This document shows positions 56,899 through 64,000 of a stretch of 64,000 nt of DNA, one piece after another. The stretch's first letter is position 1. Each line of letters opens with the position of its first letter. The DNA lies in the NCBI GenBank assembly GCA_964645045.1, contig CAZXYZ010000003.1, positions 128,767 to 192,766 of the forward strand. The letters run 5' to 3'. The position numbers were made by a program, and so were the translations under genes. The notes beneath the pieces were generated by a model. The model did no database searches. It had not been told where the DNA came from and worked only from the letters and a program-made list of their open reading frames with translations. Source of the stretch: Anammoximicrobium sp964645045. GTDB taxonomy: Bacteria; Planctomycetota; Planctomycetia; Pirellulales; Pirellulaceae.

Positions 56899-57645
56899 GT
56901 GCGGCGACTTATTGGTGCTTTTGCGTCCATCCATGACAGCTACGCCTGTCGCAAGGGCAAGGGCGTGGACGGCGCGCTGAGGCGAACGATGCGGTTTGCC
57001 CGTCACGGTGGTTGGTTTCTCAAACTGGATATCCGCAAGTACTTTGACTCGATTCACCACGACACGCTCAAGGCCCACCTTCGCCGGTGCTTCAAGGACC
57101 GTGCCGTGCTGTCGTTGTTCGACGGCGTGATCGATTCTTACGAGGCGACACCGGGGCGAGGCGTCCCGATCGGCAACTTGACCAGCCAGTTCTTTGCCAA
57201 CCATTACCTGGCCGTGCTGGACCATTACGTTCAGGATCATTGGCACTGCCGCGGCCTGGTGCGTTACATGGATGACTTCGTGATCTGGCACGCGGAGAAG
57301 GGGCCGTTGCAGAAAGTCCTGGGCGGCGTGGATGAGTTTGTGCGGACAAGGCTTCGCTTGGAACTGAAACCGATCTGCCTGAACCGCTGCGACCGCGGAA
57401 TGACGTTCTTGGGCTACCGGGTGTTTCCCCATCGCCTGGGCTTGGCGAAGCGAAGCCGGCAGCGCTTCCGCGACAAGCTGCGGCGATACCACGAAAACTA
57501 CGACATGGGTCTGTGGAGCGAGACGGAAACGGCCCGGCGGGTGGAATCCCTGCTGGCGTTTGTGCGCCGTGCAGGGTCACTGGAATATCGACGGCGAACG
57601 ATGGAGGAGTTGGGGCTTTGTCCAAAGCAGGCTCGAACCGCGTGA
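56899..57645 (+). CDS. DGR-type reverse transcriptase, N-terminally truncated
   Basis: 248 residues from a GTG at 56899. Recognised RT motifs: HDSYACRKGKG (motif 2 region), WFLKLDIRKYFDSIHHDTL (catalytic Asp44), GVPIGNLTSQFFANHYLAVL, RYMDDFVIW (catalytic Asp pair 125-126), and MTFLGYRVFPHRLGL followed by a thumb helix. The YMDD box and GNLTSQ motif fit DGR and group II-intron-related RTs. Complete DGR RTs have 80-100 further residues with the finger motifs (xKRRLIxxAxxxDRVxHxAL) before HDSYACRKGKG; these are absent and replaced by the end of the truncated accessory ORF, pointing to a deletion. The 3' end overlaps the template repeat by 17 bp. It is probably inactive, unless an intact RT acts in trans. 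Confidence 0.85.
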   Translation: MRRLIGAFASIHDSYACRKGKGVDGALRRTMRFARHGGWFLKLDIRKYFDSIHHDTLKAHLRRCFKDRAVLSLFDGVIDSYEATPGRGVPIGNLTSQFFANHYLAVLDHYVQDHWHCRGLVRYMDDFVIWHAEKGPLQKVLGGVDEFVRTRLRLELKPICLNRCDRGMTFLGYRVFPHRLGLAKRSRQRFRDKLRRYHENYDMGLWSETETARRVESLLAFVRRAGSLEYRRRTMEELGLCPKQARTA

Positions 57646-57763
57646 ATCGCGGCGGCAGCTGGAACAACGACGCGAGGAACTGCCGGTCGGCGAACCGGAA
57701 CAGGAACACGCCGGGGAACCGGAACAACAACGTCGGGTTCCGCGTGGCCTTGAGCTCGCTGGA
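57629..57763 (+). repeat. DGR template repeat (TR)
   Basis: Adenine-rich partner of the VR (56349-56483). Translated in the VR frame it reads GSNRVNRGGSWNNDARNCRS then ANRNRNTPGNRNNNVGFRV, 17 codons of which contain the adenines that vary. 29 adenines lie in the core, of which 19 are substituted in the VR. Its first 17 bp overlap the end of the RT gene. No ORF of its own is expected. Confidence 0.95.
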
Positions 57764-57807
57764 CAGCGAACGCATCCACCGAACAGGACAAAGTCCCGTC
57801 CCCGGCC

Positions 57808-57865
57808 CACGTGGGCGAGCCTCTCCCAGGCTCGCAATCCAGTCTCGGAGAGACGGGGCTACGTG
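57808..57865. repeat. Palindromic repeat behind the template repeat
   Basis: CACGTGGGCGAGCCTCTCCC...GTCTCGGAGAGACGGGGCTACGTG, a diverged copy of the 58-bp CACGTAG/CTACGTG palindrome (18003, 18174, 53093). The stretch 57866-58070 shows no gene; it ends with the ribosome-binding site of the antitoxin. Confidence 0.75.
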
Positions 57866-58070
57866 AACCGGGGCAAATCCGCGAGCACGGGCGGGGCTGG
57901 TAGCCGGAACAGGCGAACGTTCCGCCCGTGCGGTTTCTTGGCAGAACGAAACCACCGGCGCCGAGAAAACGCAGCTTGCCGATCCGACCGCCCCATCGTA
58001 GGATGAATGGCGCCGGCCGGTAATGTCGATTGCCGCTAATCATGCACAAGTTCTTCGGGAGGACCGCCGT

Positions 58071-58340
58071 ATGGAACGTATCGCTCTGGCCGACGCGGAA
58101 CGGAACTTTTCCCGGCTCGTACAGCGTGTTTTTTCGGAAGGCGTCACGGTCGAGGTGAATCGTGGCGACCAAGTGATCGCTCGCATCATTCCCGTCGGTC
58201 CTCGGCCGGCTCTGCGAGTCCGGGATCTGAACGCATTCTTGCGGGGACTTCCCCAACTCGGCGACGACGCAGAGGCGTTTGGCGAAGATCTCCGGGCGAT
58301 TCGCCGCGGATTGCCCGAGGAGAGCGATCCATGGGCCTGA
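58071..58340 (+). CDS. Phd/YefM-type antitoxin
   Basis: 89 residues from the ATG at 58071 (GGGAGG 8 nt upstream; a longer start at 58023 has no good site). MERIALADAERNFSRLVQRV and GVTVEVNRGDQVIARIIPVG match the Phd/YefM fold: N-terminal DNA-binding/dimerisation, then a flexible toxin-binding tail (LNAFLRGLPQLGDDAEAFGE). The stop overlaps the next gene by 10 bp. It would neutralise the PIN toxin and autorepress the operon. Confidence 0.85.
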   Translation: MERIALADAERNFSRLVQRVFSEGVTVEVNRGDQVIARIIPVGPRPALRVRDLNAFLRGLPQLGDDAEAFGEDLRAIRRGLPEESDPWA

Positions 58341-58759
58341 TCGTGGACACCGTCGTTTTCGTGGCCTTCGAGCGATCGAGGCAGCCGGTAGACCTTTCGC
58401 CCTGGGGGGCCACGGACGAGGTTTTCATCAGTGCCATCACGGTGTCGGAACTGCTCGTGGGCATGCACCGGGCTGGTACCGAATCGCGCCGGGCCAAACG
58501 GGCGGCATTTGTCGAGGCGATCCTCGCCGGCATCACCGTCTTGGATTTCACGACACAAGTGGCACGGCTTCATGCAGAACTGCACGCGGAGTTGATCGGG
58601 CAAGGCCAAGTGATTGGAGCCCACGACCTGATCATCGCCGCGACGGCAAGACTGCACGGCATGTCCTTGTTGACGGACAATGTGGGCGAGTTCTCTCGCG
58701 TCCCCGGCTTGAAAGTCATCCCCTTTGGACCGGCAGCCGGCCCTCGCGGAACGCGTTGA
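58331..58759 (+). CDS. vapC: VapC-type PIN-domain toxin
   Basis: 142 residues. PIN residues visible: Asp in MGLIVDTVVFVAFER, Glu in ITVSELLVGMHRA, Asp in IGAHDLIIAATA, and the fourth site in LLTDNVGEFSRVPGL. These coordinate Mg2+ in an RNase that cleaves tRNA or rRNA. The 10-bp overlap with the antitoxin is typical. The pair sits immediately downstream of the DGR, a position that may stabilise the accessory region. Confidence 0.9.
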   Translation: MGLIVDTVVFVAFERSRQPVDLSPWGATDEVFISAITVSELLVGMHRAGTESRRAKRAAFVEAILAGITVLDFTTQVARLHAELHAELIGQGQVIGAHDLIIAATARLHGMSLLTDNVGEFSRVPGLKVIPFGPAAGPRGTR

Positions 58760-58785
58760 AAGACAGTGCTCGCAGGATCGCATCC

Positions 58786-59724
58786 ATGCCTTGGCCCCTG
58801 GCTTCCCACTTCAGCACGATGGTCCAGCAGCCGCGGCTGGCGTTTCGCGATCCGCGGTTGCAGGCTTGCCGCATCGAGCGCAACGCGCTGAACCAACCGC
58901 GGGTTTGGGCGGGCCAGTTCGCCGTCGTGTACAAGGGCGTGGACCCGCAAGGCACGGCCTGGGCGATCCGCGCGTTCATCCGCGAGTCGAGCGACCGGCG
59001 CGAGCATTACGACCGGATCAGCGAGTACCTGAAATCCCGCCCCTTGCGCTGCCTGGTCGATTTCGAATATCGCGACGCCGCCATCCGGGCCACGGACGGC
59101 CGCTGGTATCCGCTGGTCGTGATGGATTGGATCGAGGGCCTGACGCTGTTCGAATGGGTCCAGAGCAAGTGCCGGGTCGGCAAAGGAGCTTCGATCGGCA
59201 AGGCCGCACAGCACTGGCTGAGACTGACCGGCGAGTTGAGCGGCGCCCAAATCGCCCATTGCGACCTACAGCACGCCAACGTGCTGGTCACGCCGCGGGG
59301 CTACTTGAAACTGGTCGACTACGACGGGATGTGCGTTCCGGCCTTGGCCGGCCGGCGGAACTTGGAAACCGGCCTGGCGCCGTACCAGCACCCGCAGCGC
59401 AACGAGCAGACGTTGCTATCGTCCAACCTGGACGGCTTTTCGGCGTTGGTCATTTACCTGGCGCTGCGTGCGTTGGCCGCCGACACGTCGCTGTGGGCGC
59501 GGTACGTGGAACAGCCCGGATACGACAAGCTGTTGTTCCGCAGCGAAGACTTTCGCAAGCCGGCACAATCCGCCCTGATTCGCGACTTACTGCTTTCTTC
59601 AGACGCAGCGGTCCGTGACCTGACTGCGCAGGTGTCTTTCTTGGCCAAAGGAAACCTGGACGACGTCCCGCCCCTGGGGCAACTGGTCGCTGCCCTGCCA
59701 TTACAGAACGGCCACACTCCTTAG
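58786..59724 (+). CDS. Divergent protein-kinase-like protein
   Basis: 312 residues from the ATG at 58786 (AGGA 8 nt upstream). Kinase features are partly altered: glycine loop AGQFAVVYKG, strand WAIRAFIRE where the usual Lys (VAIK) is Arg, catalytic loop HCDLQHANVLVTPRG (Asp and Asn kept, HRD to HCD), and DYDGMCVP in place of DFG. The tail PQRNEQTLLSSNLDGFSALV and YLALRALAADTSLW is characteristic of kinase-like proteins often found with AAA/von Willebrand or stress genes in planctomycetes. Activity is uncertain without the Lys. Confidence 0.75.
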   Translation: MPWPLASHFSTMVQQPRLAFRDPRLQACRIERNALNQPRVWAGQFAVVYKGVDPQGTAWAIRAFIRESSDRREHYDRISEYLKSRPLRCLVDFEYRDAAIRATDGRWYPLVVMDWIEGLTLFEWVQSKCRVGKGASIGKAAQHWLRLTGELSGAQIAHCDLQHANVLVTPRGYLKLVDYDGMCVPALAGRRNLETGLAPYQHPQRNEQTLLSSNLDGFSALVIYLALRALAADTSLWARYVEQPGYDKLLFRSEDFRKPAQSALIRDLLLSSDAAVRDLTAQVSFLAKGNLDDVPPLGQLVAALPLQNGHTP

Positions 59725-59785
59725 CACCGTCCGAATAGGTGCCAAGTGAGCGGCTAGGCACTAGTGCGTCGTCAAGACTAGATAT

Positions 59786-59848
59786 TGGGGTGCCACTGGC
59801 TCTGCCAGTGCCAAAACACGGGCGGAGCCCGTGGCACACAACCCCAAG
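59786..59848. repeat. Palindromic repeat of GTGCCACTGGCTCTGCCAGTG type
   Basis: TTGGGGTGCCACTGGCTCTG ... GTGGCACACAACCCCAA with an inner CACTGGC/GCCAGTG hairpin. Similar sequence is at about 39412-39444. No gene is visible in 59725-60121. Confidence 0.6.
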
Positions 59849-60121
59849 ATTAAGCGTGGACAAGGCGCTAGACGCCGGTATCGCCATCGATCAGACCGAT
59901 AAGGAACCGACGGCCAGCGCCTTGCCGTTCAGTTATTTCTCGAATGGTGCTTCGCACCGTCCCGGTTCGGCACAGTTCTTCGGCAGCTGTATGCCGTGGC
60001 GATTTGCCGCTGTTGTACCCCACTTGCCCCCAGGCCGTGAACTAAATGCAGCACGAACACGTCAAAGTTGGTAGGAAACGGCGCGCGACCCTCGTCGACG
60101 CACATAAACGACACACCAGCA

Positions 60122-63100
60122 ATGACTTACGAAATGAAGAACTCGCACGAGACCAAACTAACACGCGGTGCCCGCCGGAAGCGCTCTCCGGCCGCTCGGA
60201 TTCGCGGGAATGGTATGCGCCGCTTGACGTTAGAGCAACTCGAGTCGCGCCGTCTGCTGAGCATCAGCGGCGATGTCCTGACGGACGACATCTTTCCCGC
60301 AGGCGATCCGGACGAGCACTTCTTTAACGTCAGTTCGCAGGAACTGTCCGCCGCGGGTGGCCAGTATGTGGTCACCTTGGCGTTGTCCGGCGGTCTTGGC
60401 GGGTTTCAGCCAGTTGCCAGGATGCAAGCTCCGTCGGGAAGCCTGATTGGCAGCGAGGTTGACGCCGGTTCCTCGCAGACTTTCACGCTCACCGTGGCTG
60501 GCGACTACGTGGTCAGAGTCCAGGACAACGACGACCGCGATACGGGAACGTACGCCCTGGCACTCGAAGGAATCCAGCCGCCAAGTTTGGATGCGCAAGC
60601 GATCACGCTGGGAGAACGGAAGACCGCCGGGCTCGATTTGATGGGCGAAGTCGACGAGTACACCTTCACGGCAACCGCCGGGAACATGGTCACGCTGTCG
60701 CTGTCCGAAAGTCATCCGGGCAGCCGTGCGACGCTGTTCTCGCCGGCCGGGGACAAGGTCAAACTGTATTCGGCTTCGACAGGCAATCGGGTCAGCCAAC
60801 TCGCGGCGGGAAGCAAGGTGCTGTCCGAGCCGCTGCAGGCCGGCACGTACGTCATCCAGGTTTATGACAATAACTACACCGCCGTCGGGAGCTACCAATT
60901 GTCGCTGGAGGGATTGGTGCCGGCCAGCGCGGACGCGGTGGCGTTGACCCCGGGCGAAACCAAGACGGGCGATATTGCTGCCGGAGAAGTCGACGCGTAC
61001 AAGTTCACCGCCACGGGCGGCAACGTGGTGACCGTCAGTCTCTCGGACCTCGTGTCGGGAACGAGTTCGCGGTTGTGGGCGGAACTCTATTCGCCGTCGG
61101 GAGAAAAGGTCGTTAAATTGCCTGGCACCAACGGGCCCGACGAGGTCGAGAATGGGAACAAAGTGGTTTACCGGCTGCCCGCCGAGACGGGAACCTATGT
61201 CGTCCAGGTCTACGACTACGACTATACGCATCCCGAAGCCTATGGGGTGACCGTGGAGGGACTGAATCCACTCAGCCTGGACGCCGTCGCGATCACCTAC
61301 GGCCAGCAGAAGACGGGAACGATCAACCTCCCCAGCGAGGTCGATGCGTTCTCCTTCACCGTCTCCGCCGCCGATCTCGCCGCGGGCGGAGGCCAGTATC
61401 TGGCCCGGCTGTCGCTCTCGTCCGAGACCACGGTCGACTACAAGCCTCGCTCCCAGGTGTATTCGCCCACCGGCGAAACTGTGGGCCAGGAACTCAATTC
61501 CGGCGACACCAAAGTCCTGACGTTGACGCAAGCCGGGACCTACGTGATCCAGGTCTACGACAACGACTATACGCACACCCAAACGGAACTCGTCAATCGC
61601 GGCAAGGCCCCGGAATACACGGTCAACTTGCAGGACGCCCAGCCTCCTGTTGTCCAGAGCGTCACGGTTAGCGATCCGTTGCTGACGGATCTGCATGCCG
61701 GCCCGGCCAACTTCGACGTGACCGTCGTCTTCAGCGAAACGATGAACCCGGCCACCGTGCCCACGCTGGTCTACGGCAACTTCGCCATCACCGGCGGGCT
61801 GACGCCCACGCTTTCCAATCCCTCGGTCAGCTGGTCTGCGACCACGGTGGCCAACGACACTCTGACCATCACGTACGACGTCGCCGATCGCGGTCTGAAC
61901 GCCGTGAACGTCACGATCAACGTCACGGGCGCCAAAGATCTGGCGGGAAATCTGCAGCAGAACTACATCCCGGAATCCGAGTTCAGCGTCGATACGCTGA
62001 ACCCAACGGTCACCCTGTTCACGCCGCGCGACAACGCGACGCAGGTCGCCCCGAACGCGAACTTGGTTATGGCTCTTAGCGAACCAATCCAGAAAGGCGC
62101 CGGCGCGATTTTCGTCAAGCGGTCGAGCGACGGTTCGACCGTCGAGACGATCCCCGTTGGCAGCACGCAGGTGACCGTTTCCGGAGCGACCGCAACGATC
62201 GATCCGGCTGCGTTGTTGCTGGAGAGCACCGATCACTACGTCGAAGTCTCTGCCGGAGCTTTTCGCGACTTGGCGGGTAATGACTTTGCGGGAATCAGCG
62301 GCGGGGCCACTTGGAATTTCACCACCGGCGATCTCACGCCGCCCGCCTTGGTCAGTCTCTCGCCCGCCGATGATGCGGCCGGCGTGGCGGGGGATACGAA
62401 TCTGGTGCTGGTCTTCAATGAGGCTGTCCAGCCGGGCAGCGGCCAGATCACGATCAAGAGATCCAGCGACGGTTTGACGCTGGAAACCATTTCCGTGCCC
62501 GGAAGCCAGTTCGCGGTGTCCGGCATGACGGTCACGATTGACCCGACCGTAGCGTGGGCGGACAACACGTCTTACTTCGTGGAGGTTTCCAGCGGCGCGA
62601 TCGAGGATCTGGCCGGCAACGCCTTTGCCGGGATCAGTGGCGATTCGGCTTGGAACTTCACGACCGCGGACTTGCCCCCGGCGGTGCTGGCGCTATCGCC
62701 GCCCGACGGAGCGGCGGGTGTGGCCCTCGAAGCCAACCTGGTCATCACGTTTGACCAGCCCATCCGGAAAGGCACGGGCGACATCGTCATCAAGCGGTCC
62801 AGCGACGGTTCGACGTTCCAGACGATCTCCGTGGGAGATGCTCTGGTGACCGTTTCCGGGCCGGTGGCCACCATCCATCCGGCGACGCTGCTGGAGCGCC
62901 GCGCGGGCTACTACGTGGAAATCGCCGCCGGGGCGTTTGAGGACCACGGCGGTCAGCCGTTTGCCGGGATCAGCGGACCGGAGAGCTGGGACTTCACCAC
63001 GGTGGGCCCCCTGGTCGCGGATGACGCGGCGACGGGCCAGGAAGACACGCTCCTCAGCATCGATGTCCTCAGCAACGATTTGGGCATCGGCCGGCCGCTG

Positions 63101-63841
63101 GACCCCGCCACGTTGGCCATTGTCGCCGGTCCGGCGCACGGAACGGTTACGGTCAACAACGGCTTGGTCAACTACACGCCCGCCGCGAATTTCTCGGGCA
63201 GCGACACATTTCGTTACACCGTCCGCGACGTGGTCGGGTTCGAGTCCGACGAGGCCACGGTGACGGTCACGGTCGCCGAAGTGCCCGACTACCAGAATCC
63301 GGACGTCCGCGAAGACGTCAACCGCTCGGGAGCGGTCACGCCCTTGGACGTCTTGATCGGTATCAACCGGATCAATGCGAACGGCAGCCAATTGCCGCCC
63401 GACCCGCTCCCGCCGGACGTGCCCGTCTACTACTACGACGTCGACGGGAACAACAAGCTGGAGCCCTTGGACCTGCTGATCATCATCAATCACCTGAACC
63501 AAGGCTCGACGCCCACCCAAGGCGAAGGCGAGGGCGGAGGAATGGAACCATTCGCCGCGGTTGCGACGGCTCGGACCTCGCCGCTGCCGATTATCGAGTT
63601 AGCCGGAACCGACGGCGGCGCCGCTTCACGCCAGCAGATCCGATCGAACGTGGCGAACGCCGACTTGGCCGTGCATCGCGGAACCGCGTCTGACTGGCTG
63701 GAGGCGAATCTGCTTCCGCCAACCAGTTCGCGCAGTCACGACGCCGCACGCGCCGCATTCCAACGGCAAACCGCCGACCCTTACAGCATCGCCTTGGACG
63801 ACGTCCTCTCGCTGCTGGCCGCGGAAGTGGCGCGGTTCTAA
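60122..63841 (+). CDS. Large surface protein: pre-peptidase-like repeats, Ig-like repeats, cadherin-like and dockerin domains
   Basis: 1239 residues from the ATG at 60122 (a second Met lies 4 codons later). The export region has LTLEQLESRRLLSISGD, the planctomycete surface-protein motif. Then come four pre-peptidase C-terminal (PPC)-like units (GTYVIQVYDNNYTAVGSYQL; GTYVVQVYDYDYTHPEAYGV), a Big/SwmB-like domain with VFSETMNPATVPTL, three related Ig-like repeats (VFNEAVQPGSGQITIKRSSD; WNFTT endings), one cadherin-like domain (DILSNDLGIG-type: SIDVLSNDLGIGRPLDP) and a dockerin-like pair (NRSGAVTPLDVLIGINRINA; DVDGNNKLEPLDLLIIINHL). Likely a cell-wall or extracellular scaffold or adhesin. No catalytic domain. 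Confidence 0.85.
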   Translation: MTYEMKNSHETKLTRGARRKRSPAARIRGNGMRRLTLEQLESRRLLSISGDVLTDDIFPAGDPDEHFFNVSSQELSAAGGQYVVTLALSGGLGGFQPVARMQAPSGSLIGSEVDAGSSQTFTLTVAGDYVVRVQDNDDRDTGTYALALEGIQPPSLDAQAITLGERKTAGLDLMGEVDEYTFTATAGNMVTLSLSESHPGSRATLFSPAGDKVKLYSASTGNRVSQLAAGSKVLSEPLQAGTYVIQVYDNNYTAVGSYQLSLEGLVPASADAVALTPGETKTGDIAAGEVDAYKFTATGGNVVTVSLSDLVSGTSSRLWAELYSPSGEKVVKLPGTNGPDEVENGNKVVYRLPAETGTYVVQVYDYDYTHPEAYGVTVEGLNPLSLDAVAITYGQQKTGTINLPSEVDAFSFTVSAADLAAGGGQYLARLSLSSETTVDYKPRSQVYSPTGETVGQELNSGDTKVLTLTQAGTYVIQVYDNDYTHTQTELVNRGKAPEYTVNLQDAQPPVVQSVTVSDPLLTDLHAGPANFDVTVVFSETMNPATVPTLVYGNFAITGGLTPTLSNPSVSWSATTVANDTLTITYDVADRGLNAVNVTINVTGAKDLAGNLQQNYIPESEFSVDTLNPTVTLFTPRDNATQVAPNANLVMALSEPIQKGAGAIFVKRSSDGSTVETIPVGSTQVTVSGATATIDPAALLLESTDHYVEVSAGAFRDLAGNDFAGISGGATWNFTTGDLTPPALVSLSPADDAAGVAGDTNLVLVFNEAVQPGSGQITIKRSSDGLTLETISVPGSQFAVSGMTVTIDPTVAWADNTSYFVEVSSGAIEDLAGNAFAGISGDSAWNFTTADLPPAVLALSPPDGAAGVALEANLVITFDQPIRKGTGDIVIKRSSDGSTFQTISVGDALVTVSGPVATIHPATLLERRAGYYVEIAAGAFEDHGGQPFAGISGPESWDFTTVGPLVADDAATGQEDTLLSIDVLSNDLGIGRPLDPATLAIVAGPAHGTVTVNNGLVNYTPAANFSGSDTFRYTVRDVVGFESDEATVTVTVAEVPDYQNPDVREDVNRSGAVTPLDVLIGINRINANGSQLPPDPLPPDVPVYYYDVDGNNKLEPLDLLIIINHLNQGSTPTQGEGEGGGMEPFAAVATARTSPLPIIELAGTDGGAASRQQIRSNVANADLAVHRGTASDWLEANLLPPTSSRSHDAARAAFQRQTADPYSIALDDVLSLLAAEVARF

Positions 63842-63912
63842 CGCAGCCTACGGCGCCAAGCAAGAGATCGACGAGCCTCCGCAGGCCGCGAGCCATGAAC
63901 AGGCACGCCATG

Positions 63913-64000
63913 CCACCCCTGTAAAGGTCGGATTTCTCAAGAAATGCTGACAGACGATTCAGTTGGAGTACAGCCTTTAGGCTGCCCGGGCGGGCGAAGC
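63913..64000. mobile_element. Left end of another MITE-family copy, cut by the window edge
   Basis: Begins CCACCCCTGTAAAGGT like the element at 24985, with diverged inner sequence (GGAGTACAGCCTTTAGGCTG in place of GGAGTCCACGCTTTAGCGTG). The right half lies outside the window. Confidence 0.7.

Noticed and set aside
56349..57763. TR/VR similarity as a simple duplicated gene end
   Set aside because: Differences are restricted almost wholly to template adenines, and an RT lies between; drift would hit all bases.

Overview
The window reads as a high-GC chromosome segment from a planctomycete, probably Pirellulales-like. The signs are two PVC-type 'membrane-bound dehydrogenase' propeller proteins with haem c, a zf-HC2/Ser-Thr kinase/WD40 receptor beside a divergent ECF sigma factor, surface proteins starting with an LE-x-RxLL-type motif and ending in dockerin or RTX repeats, a type IV prepilin (DUF1559-like) remnant, and many GC-rich palindromic repeats. 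No rRNA, tRNA or CRISPR array was recognised.

Layout. 1-2 kb: propeller dehydrogenase cut by the window edge. 2-4.5 kb: a graveyard of RAYT tails, an Rpn-nuclease pseudogene, a NarX/NarL-like two-component pair broken by a 22-bp tandem duplication, and a 5-formyl-THF cyclo-ligase tail. 4.5-12.4 kb and 20.1-24.3 kb: a nitric-oxide/nitrosative-stress island. It holds quinol-type NO reductase with a cytochrome lipoprotein, two Rrf2 regulators, hemerythrins, a 2[4Fe-4S] ferredoxin, the RIC/ScdA cluster-repair protein and an NnrS-type membrane protein, mixed with several dead genes. 14.4-20 kb: a two-gene SIR2 / membrane nSTAND-HEAT cassette (4-bp ATGA overlap) bracketed by direct repeats that carry IS91-type transposase tails. 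24.3-27 kb: a second copy of the RAYT-Rpn-kinase-fragment block, here interrupted by a 148-bp MITE-like element with a 9-bp target duplication whose empty site survives in the first copy. 27-42 kb: RTX protein, ECF sigma, giant kinase-WD40, second propeller dehydrogenase, diheme cytochrome, porin, cupin, heparinase-like enzyme. 42-50.6 kb: housekeeping genes (EF-G paralogue, hisA, folC, prfB with a programmed +1 frameshift, mnmA). 50.9-59.7 kb: AAA ATPase, ECF sigma, a Ser/Thr kinase whose C-terminal formylglycine-generating-enzyme-like fold is the variable protein of a diversity-generating retroelement (DGR), a truncated reverse transcriptase, the template repeat, a Phd/VapC-type toxin-antitoxin pair and a divergent kinase-like protein. 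60-64 kb: a large dockerin-bearing surface protein and the left end of another MITE copy.

The two strongest observations are (i) the DGR: template and variable repeats align without gaps at a fixed offset of 1280 bp, and 19 of the 21 differences in the core fall on template adenines, while the reverse transcriptase has lost its N-terminal third; and (ii) two families of intergenic palindromes that also sit inside coding regions in a constant reading frame: one twice between Walker A and Walker B of the nSTAND ATPase, the other twice in the linkers that flank the DGR kinase domain. Most gene starts were moved inward from the longest open frame to a codon with a good ribosome-binding site or to the start of the conserved domain.
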